This document shows positions 8,430-17,021 of a DNA stretch of 64,000 nt, piece by piece. The notes beneath the pieces are model-generated. The model saw only the letters and a list, made by a program, of their open reading frames with translations, was not told the DNA's origin and did not search any database. Made by a program: the position numbers and the translations under genes. The stretch comes from Brevundimonas vesicularis (GTDB lineage Bacteria > Pseudomonadota > Alphaproteobacteria > Caulobacterales > Caulobacteraceae). The stretch is from contig NZ_CP115671.1 in the NCBI RefSeq assembly GCF_027886425.1, positions 1,240,001-1,304,000 on the forward strand, in the 5' to 3' direction. How positions within the stretch are numbered: the stretch's first letter is position 1; each line of letters starts with the position of its first letter.

Positions 8430-9167
8430 ATGTTGAAAGTTCGCGCGCTGCCGACGACCTGTGCCGACCGGCCCACCAGTTCAGTCTGCTCTGGCTGTGG
8501 CGCGCGCGCGTTCAGCGTCTGCGACGCGTTGTCGGAGGTCGATCTTGGGCGATTGGATTCACTCGCAGAACGCGTGACGCTGGCGGGCGGTGACGTCCTG
8601 GCCAATGAGGCCGAACCGGTCGTGAACGTCTTCAACATCACATCGGGCGCGGTCCGGATTTACAAGCTGCTGCCCGATGGTCGCCGCCAGATCACCGGTT
8701 TCCTGTTCGCCGGGGATTTCATTGGACTGACGGCGGGGACGACCTACGCCTTCTCTGCTGAGGCGATTGAGGACACGACCGTATGTCGCTTCCGGGCCTC
8801 TGAATATCGCGCCCTGGCGCGGGAGCGGCCCAGTCTGGAAGCGGCCTTGCTGAGCCGGGCGATGCATGAGCTGACGGCGGCGCAGGACCAGATGCTGCTG
8901 CTCGGTCGCAAGACCGCGCGTGAACGCCTGGCCAGCTTCTTGGTCACGATGCTTTTGCGCGATCCCCTGCGGCCCTCCGGCGACAATGACGTGCGACTGC
9001 CGATGACCCGATCCGAGATCGCGGACTATCTCGGACTGACGATCGAGACCGTCAGTCGCGAGCTGACCAAGTTGAAGACCAGCGGCGTCATCCATGCCGT
9101 TTCCCTGCACGACTTGCGGATCGAGCGCCCTGACCGCCTGAAAGACATGGCGAACGGCGCATCCTAG
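8430..9167 (+). CDS. FNR/CRP-family transcriptional regulator with Fe-S cysteines (FnrL/Anr type)
   Basis: The 245-residue regulator has C20-x2-C23-x7-C31 near the N-terminus plus C119, matching the four [4Fe-4S] ligands of FNR (C20, C23, C29, C122 in E. coli). The cyclic-nucleotide-binding-like beta roll spans about residues 35-125, a dimer helix follows, and the helix-turn-helix has the FNR reading triad E206, S209, R210 in LTIETVSRE. Such proteins activate anaerobic and microaerobic genes at TTGAT-N4-ATCAA; a perfect site lies between cydDC and cydA, and a close one before ompW. The stop shares a CTAG with the convergent cydC stop. No strong ribosome site precedes the ATG, so the start is less certain. 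Confidence 0.9.
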   Translation: MLKVRALPTTCADRPTSSVCSGCGARAFSVCDALSEVDLGRLDSLAERVTLAGGDVLANEAEPVVNVFNITSGAVRIYKLLPDGRRQITGFLFAGDFIGLTAGTTYAFSAEAIEDTTVCRFRASEYRALARERPSLEAALLSRAMHELTAAQDQMLLLGRKTARERLASFLVTMLLRDPLRPSGDNDVRLPMTRSEIADYLGLTIETVSRELTKLKTSGVIHAVSLHDLRIERPDRLKDMANGAS

Positions 9168-10810
9168 GCGGCCATGTTATCCGGGGGGCAGGTCAGACGA
9201 AGATGTCCGTCGCTGTCCAGCCCTTCGACCCGGATGGAGCGGTTGCAGAGCGCCATCGGCGACGCCCGGTGGCTGACCAAGATCAGGCCCTGCCCCCGCG
9301 CGGCCAGGCGGTTCTGAAGGCGGCCCAGGATCTGGGCCTCCGTCGCGGCGTCCAGGCCTTCCGTCGGTTCGTCAAGCACTAGCCAGGGCGCATCGCGCAG
9401 ATAGGCGCGCGCCAGGCCAAGACGCCGTCGTTCTCCGCCGGATAGCTGCTCGCCGTTCGGTCCGACGGGGGTGTCCAGCCCCAGCGATTCGGCGCGAATT
9501 CGGTCGCCCAGCGCGGCGTCGTCCAGCGCCGCCCACAGGGCCGCATCGTCGGCAGGTCCTGCAAGCAACAGGTTCTCGCGCACGGATCCGTTCAGCAGAC
9601 GGACGTCCTGGGCCGCATAGGCGAACAGCTGGCGCCGATCCTCCGGCGCGATGACAACGGCGTCCAATCCACCGAGCCGCATCTCGCCGGTCTGGGGCGT
9701 TCGCAACCCGATCAGGCGTTCGATCAGCGTCGTCTTGCCAGCGCCGGAGGGACCGAAGACGCCGAGGCGGTAGGGCGGCGTCAGCTCGGCGCCAAGGTTT
9801 GCGAGACCGAGCGCCGCACCTCTGAGCGGTCGACCGTGACGGGAGGACGCCGTGGGTATGGCGGCGTCGAGGCGAGACAGGGCCTGGGCGGCGGAGCCGT
9901 TCTGGTGCAGGGCGACGACCAGCCCTGCGGCGGATTCGACGCCCATGACCGCCGCCAGGGCTGCCAGCGCGATCAGCGGCAGGTCGGCGGAGGAGGCGGC
10001 GGGGATGACGACGCCGACCGCGAGGGCGCTGGCCGCCGCCTGCCACACGGCCATCCAGCCGCCCGATCGAGTCAGGGCGATCTGCGCCGCGTCGTGATCG
10101 GCGGCGACCCGCGCGACCTGCGAGCACGCCCAGTCGTCAAGACCGTAGGCCTTCAGCTCGGGAGCGGCGGCCTCCAGGGCGGCGAGGCGATCCTTCAGCG
10201 CGCCTGCGCCGGTCTGCACCGCTCGGCCGGCGGGATCGGCGAGGCGGCGGGCGATTAGAACGCCGCCCAGAACGGCTGCAATCATCACGACGAACAGGGC
10301 CGCGCCGGCCCAGGGGGAGGCGAGGCCGGCCAGCAGAACGGCGGAAACGGCGCCGGCGCCCAAGCTCCAGAGCGCCGAGCGCCGCACGAACAGGGTCTGA
10401 ACCGCGTCCACGTCCTGAACCAGCCGGGCCGAGACCTCGCCGGACGACAGGTTCAGAGCGCGCTCGGCCGGGCCTGTGGCGATGGCGTCGAACAGTTGAG
10501 GGCGCAGGCGGGCGAGCGCCTTCAGGGCAGCCTCATGGCCCGCGACGCGCTCAACATAGCGCCCGCCGGTGCGGACGATGGCCAGCAGGCGGATGATGGC
10601 GCTGGGCATCATGTAGTTGAAGCTCTGGGCGGCCGCCGCGCCCGCCAGGCCCGCAAAGGCTGCGCCCGTGATGAACCAGCCCGACAGCCCCAACAGACAG
10701 ACGGCCGCCACCGAGACGACAGCGCCGCCGGCCGCGGCGAGCCGAAGCCGGGCGCGCTGGGCCTGAATCTGCGCGGCGATCAGGCCGGCGATGCGCGATG
10801 TGACTCTCAT
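9164..10810 (-). CDS. cydC: CydC: ABC exporter subunit for cytochrome bd assembly
   Basis: The 548-residue inner-membrane ABC half-transporter starts MRVTSRIAGLIAAQIQAQRA and has about six membrane segments in the first 300 residues. The C-terminal ATPase domain has Walker A GPSGAGKTT, signature LSGGERRRLGLARA and Walker B WLVLDEPTEGLD. CydDC exports thiols and heme-related cargo needed to mature cytochrome bd. The true start is the ATG at 10810, overlapping the cydD stop (ATGA, 10807-10810); the frame is open further upstream only as a shadow of cydD. The gene ends on a CTAG shared with the convergent regulator. Confidence 0.93.
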   Translation of the reverse strand: MRVTSRIAGLIAAQIQAQRARLRLAAAGGAVVSVAAVCLLGLSGWFITGAAFAGLAGAAAAQSFNYMMPSAIIRLLAIVRTGGRYVERVAGHEAALKALARLRPQLFDAIATGPAERALNLSSGEVSARLVQDVDAVQTLFVRRSALWSLGAGAVSAVLLAGLASPWAGAALFVVMIAAVLGGVLIARRLADPAGRAVQTGAGALKDRLAALEAAAPELKAYGLDDWACSQVARVAADHDAAQIALTRSGGWMAVWQAAASALAVGVVIPAASSADLPLIALAALAAVMGVESAAGLVVALHQNGSAAQALSRLDAAIPTASSRHGRPLRGAALGLANLGAELTPPYRLGVFGPSGAGKTTLIERLIGLRTPQTGEMRLGGLDAVVIAPEDRRQLFAYAAQDVRLLNGSVRENLLLAGPADDAALWAALDDAALGDRIRAESLGLDTPVGPNGEQLSGGERRRLGLARAYLRDAPWLVLDEPTEGLDAATEAQILGRLQNRLAARGQGLILVSHRASPMALCNRSIRVEGLDSDGHLRLTCPPDNMAA

Positions 10811-12411
10811 AAAGTCACCACGCGGTCGGCCAGGGCGGCGACGGCTGGCGAGTGGGTGGCGATCAGGGTGGTGCGGCCGCGCGCGGCCTGACGGATGACG
10901 TCCAGTATGGCGTGTTCGGAGACCGGATCCAGATTGGCGGTCGGCTCGTCGAGCACGAGAAGCGGCGCCCGCTTCAGGATGGCGCGGGCGAGGCCCAGGC
11001 GACGGCGTTCGCCGCCCGAAAGGCCGCCGCCGCGCTCGTCGATGCGGCGATCCAGATCGCCGGACAGGCCGGCCGTGCGCGCCGCCATGACGATGCGGCC
11101 GGGGCAGGCGGTGCGATCCGCCAGGGCGATGTTCTCGGCCAGGGTCCCAGGCGTCACGATCGGGTGCTGGCTGGCCCAGGCGACCCGCCCGGCGATGTCG
11201 CCGCACTGGCTGAGCCGCGCGCCGCCCACCTCGACCTCGCCGCGCGTCAGAGGCGCGAGGCCGAGCAGCAGATGCAGGAGGCTGGACTTGCCCGCGCCGC
11301 TGGCGCCCATCACCGCCACGATCTGGCCCGGCGCAATGTCGAGGTCGAACCCGTCGATGACCGTCGCTGAGCCTTCATAAGCGATGGCGACATCGCGGAA
11401 ATGGATGGCGGGCGCCAGGTCGCCGATGGGCGCGCGCTGGGCCGGGCGCGGATCTGGCGTGATTAGGGATGGGACCGCAGCCTCGGCGGCCTGGCGATCA
11501 TGATAGGCGGCCGCCAGGCGACGCAACGGCGCATAGACTTCGGGCGCCAGGGCCAGCACGAAGAAGGCGCGCGACAGGTCCAGCGTCTCGGGAACAGGGA
11601 AGGGCAGCAGCCGCAACAGGTTGAAGCCGCAATAGACGGCGATCAGCGCGACCGACAAGGCCGAGAAGAACTCCAGCACGCCCGATGACAGGAAGGCGAT
11701 GCGCATGACGCGGGCGGTGCGGCGCTCCAGTTCGTCCGACGCCTGGGCGATCTGCACCGTCGTGTGGCCCACGGCGTCGAAGGCGAGAATGGCGGGCAGG
11801 GTGCGGATACGGTCGATGAACAGGCCGGACAGCCGCTCAAGCGCCTGAAACTGACGACGGCTTTCGCCCGCCGCAGCCGTGCCCGCCAGGGCCATGCCGA
11901 CGATGAACGGGAACAGGGTGAACAGCAGAATGCCCGCCGACACCGGGCTGGCGATCGCGGCGGCGGCGATGATCAGCAGGGGCGAAACGCCTGCGGCGAG
12001 GCGCAAGGGTGCAAACCGCGAATAGTAGCCCTCCAGGGCGCCGACCCCCTCGACCAGGGCCGTCATCTGCGCGCTGGATCGTCGTCCTCGCCCGAACAGG
12101 TCCGACAACAGGCGGCCTCGGACGTCGGTCTTTATCGCCCGACCCAGCGTCGCGCCGACGATCACGGCGGCCTGGCCGATCAGGCCGCGCGCGATCAGAC
12201 TGAACACAGCCAGGGCCAGCCACGGCGCGGCGGCGGCCGGCGATACGGTCAGGCTGGAAATCGTCAAAGCCAGCCCCGCCGCGAAGCCGATCGCTGGCGC
12301 GACGTCCGCAACGGTCAGCACGCCGGTCAGCAGGGTCAGCCGCCTCCACGGACGACCAATCTGCTTCAGCCAGGCGGCCGCAGAGACAGGGGCGATTGGC
12401 ACGGCGCTCAT
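10807..12411 (-). CDS. cydD: CydD: ABC exporter subunit for cytochrome bd assembly
   Basis: The 534-residue ABC half-transporter pairs with CydC. Membrane segments occupy about residues 25-290, followed by an ATPase domain with Walker A GASGAGKSS, signature LSGGERRRLGLARA and Walker B LLVLDEPTANLD. I chose the ATG at 12411 (MSAVPIAPVSAAAWLKQIGR); the frame stays open another 75 nt without family-like sequence. The gene is divergent from cydA with a perfect FNR box between them (12519-12532). Its stop overlaps the cydC start, so the two subunits are coupled. Confidence 0.92.
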   Translation of the reverse strand: MSAVPIAPVSAAAWLKQIGRPWRRLTLLTGVLTVADVAPAIGFAAGLALTISSLTVSPAAAAPWLALAVFSLIARGLIGQAAVIVGATLGRAIKTDVRGRLLSDLFGRGRRSSAQMTALVEGVGALEGYYSRFAPLRLAAGVSPLLIIAAAAIASPVSAGILLFTLFPFIVGMALAGTAAAGESRRQFQALERLSGLFIDRIRTLPAILAFDAVGHTTVQIAQASDELERRTARVMRIAFLSSGVLEFFSALSVALIAVYCGFNLLRLLPFPVPETLDLSRAFFVLALAPEVYAPLRRLAAAYHDRQAAEAAVPSLITPDPRPAQRAPIGDLAPAIHFRDVAIAYEGSATVIDGFDLDIAPGQIVAVMGASGAGKSSLLHLLLGLAPLTRGEVEVGGARLSQCGDIAGRVAWASQHPIVTPGTLAENIALADRTACPGRIVMAARTAGLSGDLDRRIDERGGGLSGGERRRLGLARAILKRAPLLVLDEPTANLDPVSEHAILDVIRQAARGRTTLIATHSPAVAALADRVVTL

Positions 12412-12518
12412 CAGGCGACTCCAGCGCTTGGCGCAGGTCGCGCGCCACTGGGCGAAACGTCGTTGGACGAAATGTCCAAGGACCAAGCGTCCAATAGGGC
12501 CGGGCGTTCGCCGCCGCT

Positions 12519-12532
12519 TTGATCGAGATCAA
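12519..12532. promoter_or_regulatory. FNR box, perfect TTGAT-N4-ATCAA palindrome
   Basis: The sequence TTGATCGAGATCAA is an exact match to the FNR consensus half-sites. It lies 108 nt before the cydD start and 73 nt before the cydA start, so it could control both directions. The FNR-type regulator encoded at 8430-9167 carries the residues that read this site. Confidence 0.88.
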
Positions 12533-12604
12533 GGCGGGCGTCCTGCGTACCGCCTACGGCCGACGAAACGTCGGTCCAGCAGACCGATTCCTCGGAGCAA
12601 CGCC

Positions 12605-14188
12605 ATGATCGACCTCGCGGTCGTCGACCTGTCCCGGCTGCAGTTCGCGCTGACGGCCCTTTACCACTTCCTGTTCGTGCCCCTGACGCTGGGGCTGTCG
12701 TTCATGCTGGTCATCATGGAGTCGATCTATGTGATGACCCGCCGGCCCATCTGGCGGACGATCACCCGCTTCTGGGGCGTCTGCTTCGGCATCAACTTCG
12801 TGCTGGGCGTCGCGACCGGCATCACCATGGAGTTCCAGTTCGGCATGAACTGGAGCTATTACAGCCACTATGTCGGCGACATCTTCGGCGCGCCGCTGGC
12901 CATCGAAGGGCTGATGGCCTTCTTCCTGGAGGCGACCTTTGTCGGCCTGATGTTCTTCGGCTGGGACAAGCTGAAGCCGCACGCCCACCTGTTCGTGACT
13001 TTCATGGTCGCGCTGGGCACCAATCTGTCGGCCCTGTGGATCCTGATCGCCAACGGCTGGATGCAGAACCCGGTCGGCGCCGCCTTCAATCCCGACACGA
13101 TGCGGATGGAGGTCACGGACTTCATGGCCGTGGTGTTCAACCCGGTGGCCCAGGCCAAGTTCGTTCACACCGTCTCGGCCGGTTATGTTTGCGCCTCGGT
13201 CTTCGTTCTGGGCGTTTCGGCCTTCTATCTGCTGCGTGGCAAGCACGTCGGCTTCGCCAAGCGGTCGATGACGGTGGCCTCGGCGTTCGGTCTGGCGGCG
13301 TCGCTGTCGGCCGTCGTGCTGGGCGACCAGTCCGGCTATAATCTGACCGATAACCAGAAGATGAAGCTCGCCGCTCTGGAGGCCATGTGGCACACCGAGC
13401 CTGCGCCCGCCGGTCTGACGCTGATCGGCGTTCCCTCGATGAAGGACCGCGAGACCCATTTCGGCGTTCACGTACCGTGGATCATGGGGCTGATCGCGAC
13501 CCGCACCATCGACAAGCCCGTCGAAGGCATCTTCGAACTGGTCGCCACGGCTGAGGACCGCATCGAATCCGGCGTCATCGCCTATGATGCGCTGGAGAAG
13601 GTCAAGGCTGACCCGGCCGATCCCGTCGCGCGCGGCGTGTTCGAGACCCATCGCCGCGACCTGGGCTATGGCCTGCTGCTGAAGCGCCACGTCGCCGATC
13701 CTCGCCAGGCCACGCCGGCGCTGATCCAGCAGACCGCATGGGAGACGGTGCCGAACGTCCCGGCCCTGTTCTGGAGCTTCCGCATCATGGCGGGCATCGG
13801 AATGTTCATGATCGCCCTATTCGGGACCGCCTTCGTGCTGTGCACCCTGCGCAAGCATCATACGAAGTGGTTCCTGCGGTTAGCCGTCCTGGCCATCCCG
13901 CTGCCGTGGATCGCGATCGAGTTCGGGTGGATCCTGGCCGAGTTTGGCCGCCAGCCGTGGGCGGTGGAAGGCGTGCTGCCCACCTTCCTGGGCGCCTCGT
14001 CCCTGACCGTACCGCAACTGTGGGCCACGATCGTCGGCTTCACCCTGCTGTATGGCGCGCTGGCGGTGGTCGAGGTGCGGCTGATGCTCTTCGCCATCAA
14101 GAAGGGGCCGTTCCACGAACAGGAGACGTTCGGCGAACCCAGCCCCGAAGCCCCGGCCGAGCGCGTTCCTGCGCCCGCCGTGGCCTGA
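12605..14188 (+). CDS. cydA: CydA: cytochrome bd ubiquinol oxidase subunit I
   Basis: The 527-residue inner-membrane protein aligns with E. coli CydA from its first residues (LSRLQFALTALYHFLFVPLT). Visible heme ligands are H21 (heme d, H19 in E. coli), H188 and M395 (heme b558, H186 and M393), with E101 and E109 of the heme pocket and GRQPW near the end. The Q-loop region (about residues 255-380) is long, as in the E. coli type. It oxidises ubiquinol and reduces oxygen with high affinity. The ATG at 12605 is the family start. It begins the operon cydA-cydB-cydX-hemN behind a perfect FNR box. Confidence 0.96.
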   Translation: MIDLAVVDLSRLQFALTALYHFLFVPLTLGLSFMLVIMESIYVMTRRPIWRTITRFWGVCFGINFVLGVATGITMEFQFGMNWSYYSHYVGDIFGAPLAIEGLMAFFLEATFVGLMFFGWDKLKPHAHLFVTFMVALGTNLSALWILIANGWMQNPVGAAFNPDTMRMEVTDFMAVVFNPVAQAKFVHTVSAGYVCASVFVLGVSAFYLLRGKHVGFAKRSMTVASAFGLAASLSAVVLGDQSGYNLTDNQKMKLAALEAMWHTEPAPAGLTLIGVPSMKDRETHFGVHVPWIMGLIATRTIDKPVEGIFELVATAEDRIESGVIAYDALEKVKADPADPVARGVFETHRRDLGYGLLLKRHVADPRQATPALIQQTAWETVPNVPALFWSFRIMAGIGMFMIALFGTAFVLCTLRKHHTKWFLRLAVLAIPLPWIAIEFGWILAEFGRQPWAVEGVLPTFLGASSLTVPQLWATIVGFTLLYGALAVVEVRLMLFAIKKGPFHEQETFGEPSPEAPAERVPAPAVA

Positions 14189-14212
14189 CCCAAGACCTTA
14201 GGACATCCGACA

Positions 14213-15361
14213 ATGGATATTCCCCTCGACTTCGCCACCCTTCGTTTGATCTGGTGGGGGCTGCTGGGCGTGCTTCTGATCGCCTTCGCCCTGACCGACG
14301 GTTTCGACCTGGGCGTCGGCGCCCTTCTGCCCTTCGTCGCCAGGACGGATGAAGAACGCCGCATGGTGATCAACACCGTCGGCGCCACCTGGGAAGGCAA
14401 CCAGGTGTGGTTTATCCTGGGCGGCGGCGCCATCTTCGCCGCCTGGCCCTTCGTCTACGCCGTCAGCTTCTCGGGCTTCTACCTGGCCATGTTCTTGGTG
14501 CTGTCCGCGCTGATCCTGCGGCCTGTGTCGTTCAAATATCGCTCGAAGCGGGCGTCGCCGAAGTGGCGGTCGTTCTGGGACTGGTGCCTGTTCATCGGCG
14601 GCTTCGTTCCGGCCCTGGTGTTCGGGGTCGCGGTGGGCAACGTCCTGCTGGGCGCGCCCTTCCATCTGGATGGCGACCTGCGGTCCTTCTACGACGGCAC
14701 GCTGCTCGGCCTGTTCACCCCCTTCAGCCTCATCGCCGGCCTGTTGTCGGTGGCCATGCTGGTCCTGCACGGCGCGGCCTGGCTGTCGGTCAAGGCCGAG
14801 GCCGGCCCGGTGATGGAGCGGGCGCGTCTGTTCGGCACGGTCGCCGCTATTCTGGCCCTGATCCTGTTTGCGGTCGGCGGACTCTATGTCGCTTACGGCG
14901 GCCTTGGCTACCGGATCACCGGCGCGCTGGACGTCAACGGCTTCTCCAATCCGCTGCGCACGACGGTTCAGGCCGCGCCCGGCGCCTGGCTGGACAACTA
15001 CGGCCGCTATCCGTGGATGCTGATCGCGCCGGTCCTGGGCTTTCTGGGCGCGCTGACCGGCCTGATCGGGATGTGGCGGCGGTCCGCGCCGCAGGCTTTC
15101 GGCGGATCTTCCCTGTCCGCCGTGGGCATCATCTCCACCGTCGGCCTTTCGATGTTCCCGTTCATCCTGCCCAGCTCGGTCAATCCTCAGTCCAGCCTGA
15201 CGGTGTGGAACGCCTCGTCCAGCCATCTGACCCTGTTCATCATGCTGATCTGCACGGCGATCTTCCTGCCTCTGGTGCTGCTCTACACCGCCTGGGTCTA
15301 TCGCGTGCTCTGGGGCAGGACATCGACCGCCGCCCTCAAGACCAATCCCGATCTGTACTGA
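14213..15361 (+). CDS. cydB: CydB: cytochrome bd ubiquinol oxidase subunit II
   Basis: The 382-residue protein matches CydB in length and in the first stretch (LDFATLRLIWWGLLGVLLIA, then FALTDGFDLGVGALLPF and TWEGNQVWFILGGGAIFAAW). It has about eight or nine membrane helices and forms the heterodimer with CydA in the inner membrane. It follows cydA after 24 nt and is followed 19 nt later by cydX, consistent with a single transcript. Confidence 0.96.
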   Translation: MDIPLDFATLRLIWWGLLGVLLIAFALTDGFDLGVGALLPFVARTDEERRMVINTVGATWEGNQVWFILGGGAIFAAWPFVYAVSFSGFYLAMFLVLSALILRPVSFKYRSKRASPKWRSFWDWCLFIGGFVPALVFGVAVGNVLLGAPFHLDGDLRSFYDGTLLGLFTPFSLIAGLLSVAMLVLHGAAWLSVKAEAGPVMERARLFGTVAAILALILFAVGGLYVAYGGLGYRITGALDVNGFSNPLRTTVQAAPGAWLDNYGRYPWMLIAPVLGFLGALTGLIGMWRRSAPQAFGGSSLSAVGIISTVGLSMFPFILPSSVNPQSSLTVWNASSSHLTLFIMLICTAIFLPLVLLYTAWVYRVLWGRTSTAALKTNPDLY

Positions 15362-15380
15362 CCCTTAGGAGCGCAGAACC

Positions 15381-15530
15381 ATGTGGTATTTTTCCTGGAT
15401 CCTGGGGCTTGGCCTGGCCGTCGGTTTCGGCGTGCTGAACGGCCTGTGGCACGAGTTCCATCTGTTTGACGAAGGCGACGCCGGCCTGTCCACGCCCGAC
15501 GCATCGAAAGAGGGCGATGTCCCTCTCTAG
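15381..15530 (+). CDS. cydX: CydX: small subunit of cytochrome bd oxidase
   Basis: This 49-residue frame opens MWYFSWILGLGLAVGFGVLN and continues GLWHEFHLFDE. It has the CydX hallmarks: MWYF at the start, one membrane helix (about residues 3-22) and a polar C-terminal tail. CydX stabilises the heme groups of CydAB. It lies directly behind cydB, preceded by TTAGGAGCG as a ribosome site 6 nt before the ATG. Its last 14 nt overlap the start of hemN. It is longer than E. coli CydX (37 residues) because of the tail. Confidence 0.93.
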   Translation: MWYFSWILGLGLAVGFGVLNGLWHEFHLFDEGDAGLSTPDASKEGDVPL

Positions 15531-16893
15531 CCCCGCGCGCCTGTCCGTTCGCGACCTGATCGCGCGCTATGACGCCCATGCGCCACGCTATACCTCCTAT
15601 CCGACGGCGGCACAGTTCACGCCTGCCGTCGGACCCGGCGAGTGGGCCGATTGGCTGGGGCGCGCGCCCTCCGATCAGCCGGTCTCGCTGTATCTCCACC
15701 TGCCGTTCTGCAAGCGGCTGTGCTGGTACTGCGGCTGCAACACCCGAGCGGTGAACCGGGCGGGCGTCATCTCCAGCTATGTCGATCTGCTGCTGCGCGA
15801 GGCGGATCTGGTTCTGGCCCGGATTGGCCGGCCGGTCCGTGTCGGATCAATCCATCTGGGCGGCGGCACTCCGAACATGCTGTCGCCGGACGATCTGGAA
15901 AGACTGTTCGCCGGTCTGTCCGCGCGGTTCGACCTGGGCGACTGTTTCGAGGTCGCCGCCGAGTTGGATCCCGAAGTCCTTACGCAGGAGTGGGTCGAGG
16001 CGGCGGGCCGCATCGGCCTGAGCCGCGCCAGTCTGGGGGTGCAGGACCTGTCGCCGCGTGTCCAGGCGGCGGTGAACCGGCCCGAGCGTTTCGAGACCAT
16101 CCGCTGGGCGGCCGAAGCCTTGCGGGGGCAGGGCGTGAACTCCCTCAACCTGGATCTGATGTACGGCCTGCCGCTTCAGGCCGTCGAGAACGTCATCACC
16201 ACCCTGGGCCAGGTCACGACGCTGAGGCCCGAACGGATCGCCCTGTTCGGCTATGCCCATGTCCCGTGGATGAAGCCGCATCAGCGGTTGATCAACGACG
16301 CCGACCTGCCGGACGCCGAAGCGCGCTTCGCCCAGAGCCAGGCGGCGACGCGCTATCTGGTCGGCAAGGGATGGCAGGCGATCGGGCTGGATCATTTCGC
16401 CCTGCCGCACGACGGGTTGGCGGCGGCGGACCGGGCCGGACGGCTGCATCGCAACTTCCAGGGCTACACCACCGACGCCGCAGACGTGCTGATCGGCCTG
16501 GGCGCCTCGTCGATCAGCCACACGCCCAAGGGTTTCGTTCAAAACCACGCGCAGGAACTTGACTGGCGCCGCGCTGTCGAGGCCGGCGACCTACCCGTCG
16601 CGCGAGGCGTCGCCCTGACCGAAGGCGACGCGTTCGTGAGCGAGATTATCGAGCGGCTGATGTGCGATTTCGTCGTTGATCTTGCGCCCATCGTTCGACG
16701 TCGCGGTCGGGACCTGTCGGACGTCGCCGGCGCCTGGTCCCTGTTGGAGCGCTTCGTCGACGATGGTCTGGTGCGGATCGACGGGACGGTGGTGGCGGTG
16801 ACCGACCTGGGCCGTCCGTTCGTCAGGGCGGTTTGCGCCGCCTTCGATCCCGGTGCGGCGGCTCTTCAGCAAAGGCATGCGCGGGTGGTGTGA
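15517..16893 (+). CDS. hemN: HemN: oxygen-independent coproporphyrinogen III dehydrogenase
   Basis: The 458-residue radical-SAM enzyme has the cluster motif C65-x3-C69-x2-C72 in HLPFCKRLCWYCGCNT, then LGGGTPNMLSPDDLERLF and a DLMYGLP segment typical of HemN. It converts coproporphyrinogen III to protoporphyrinogen IX without oxygen in the cytoplasm, supplying heme when oxygen is low. I chose the ATG at 15517 because AAAGAGGG precedes it and family similarity begins just after. The start lies inside the end of cydX, so oxidase and heme synthesis are coupled under the FNR box. Confidence 0.94.
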   Translation: MSLSSPARLSVRDLIARYDAHAPRYTSYPTAAQFTPAVGPGEWADWLGRAPSDQPVSLYLHLPFCKRLCWYCGCNTRAVNRAGVISSYVDLLLREADLVLARIGRPVRVGSIHLGGGTPNMLSPDDLERLFAGLSARFDLGDCFEVAAELDPEVLTQEWVEAAGRIGLSRASLGVQDLSPRVQAAVNRPERFETIRWAAEALRGQGVNSLNLDLMYGLPLQAVENVITTLGQVTTLRPERIALFGYAHVPWMKPHQRLINDADLPDAEARFAQSQAATRYLVGKGWQAIGLDHFALPHDGLAAADRAGRLHRNFQGYTTDAADVLIGLGASSISHTPKGFVQNHAQELDWRRAVEAGDLPVARGVALTEGDAFVSEIIERLMCDFVVDLAPIVRRRGRDLSDVAGAWSLLERFVDDGLVRIDGTVVAVTDLGRPFVRAVCAAFDPGAAALQQRHARVV

Positions 16894-16922
16894 GTGGACA
16901 GATTGTCCACCCCCTGACCGAT

Positions 16923-16936
16923 TTGCGCTGGATCAA
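16923..16936. promoter_or_regulatory. FNR-like box upstream of ompW
   Basis: TTGCGCTGGATCAA matches TTGAT-N4-ATCAA with the right half perfect and the left half 3 of 5. It lies 86 nt before the ompW start. OmpW genes are common members of FNR-type regulons in proteobacteria, which supports the reading. Confidence 0.6.
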
Positions 16937-17021
16937 GGCCGAGGTTTTCACCCGGGCGCACACCCCGCTCAGACGCCTGACAAAGGCCGCACGAGGCGGC
17001 CAGGGCGTCGGGGATCAGAAG

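Noticed and set aside
12554..13690. 378-codon minus-strand frame opposite cydA
   Set aside because: The sense strand encodes CydA with all heme ligands; the antisense product has no family similarity.
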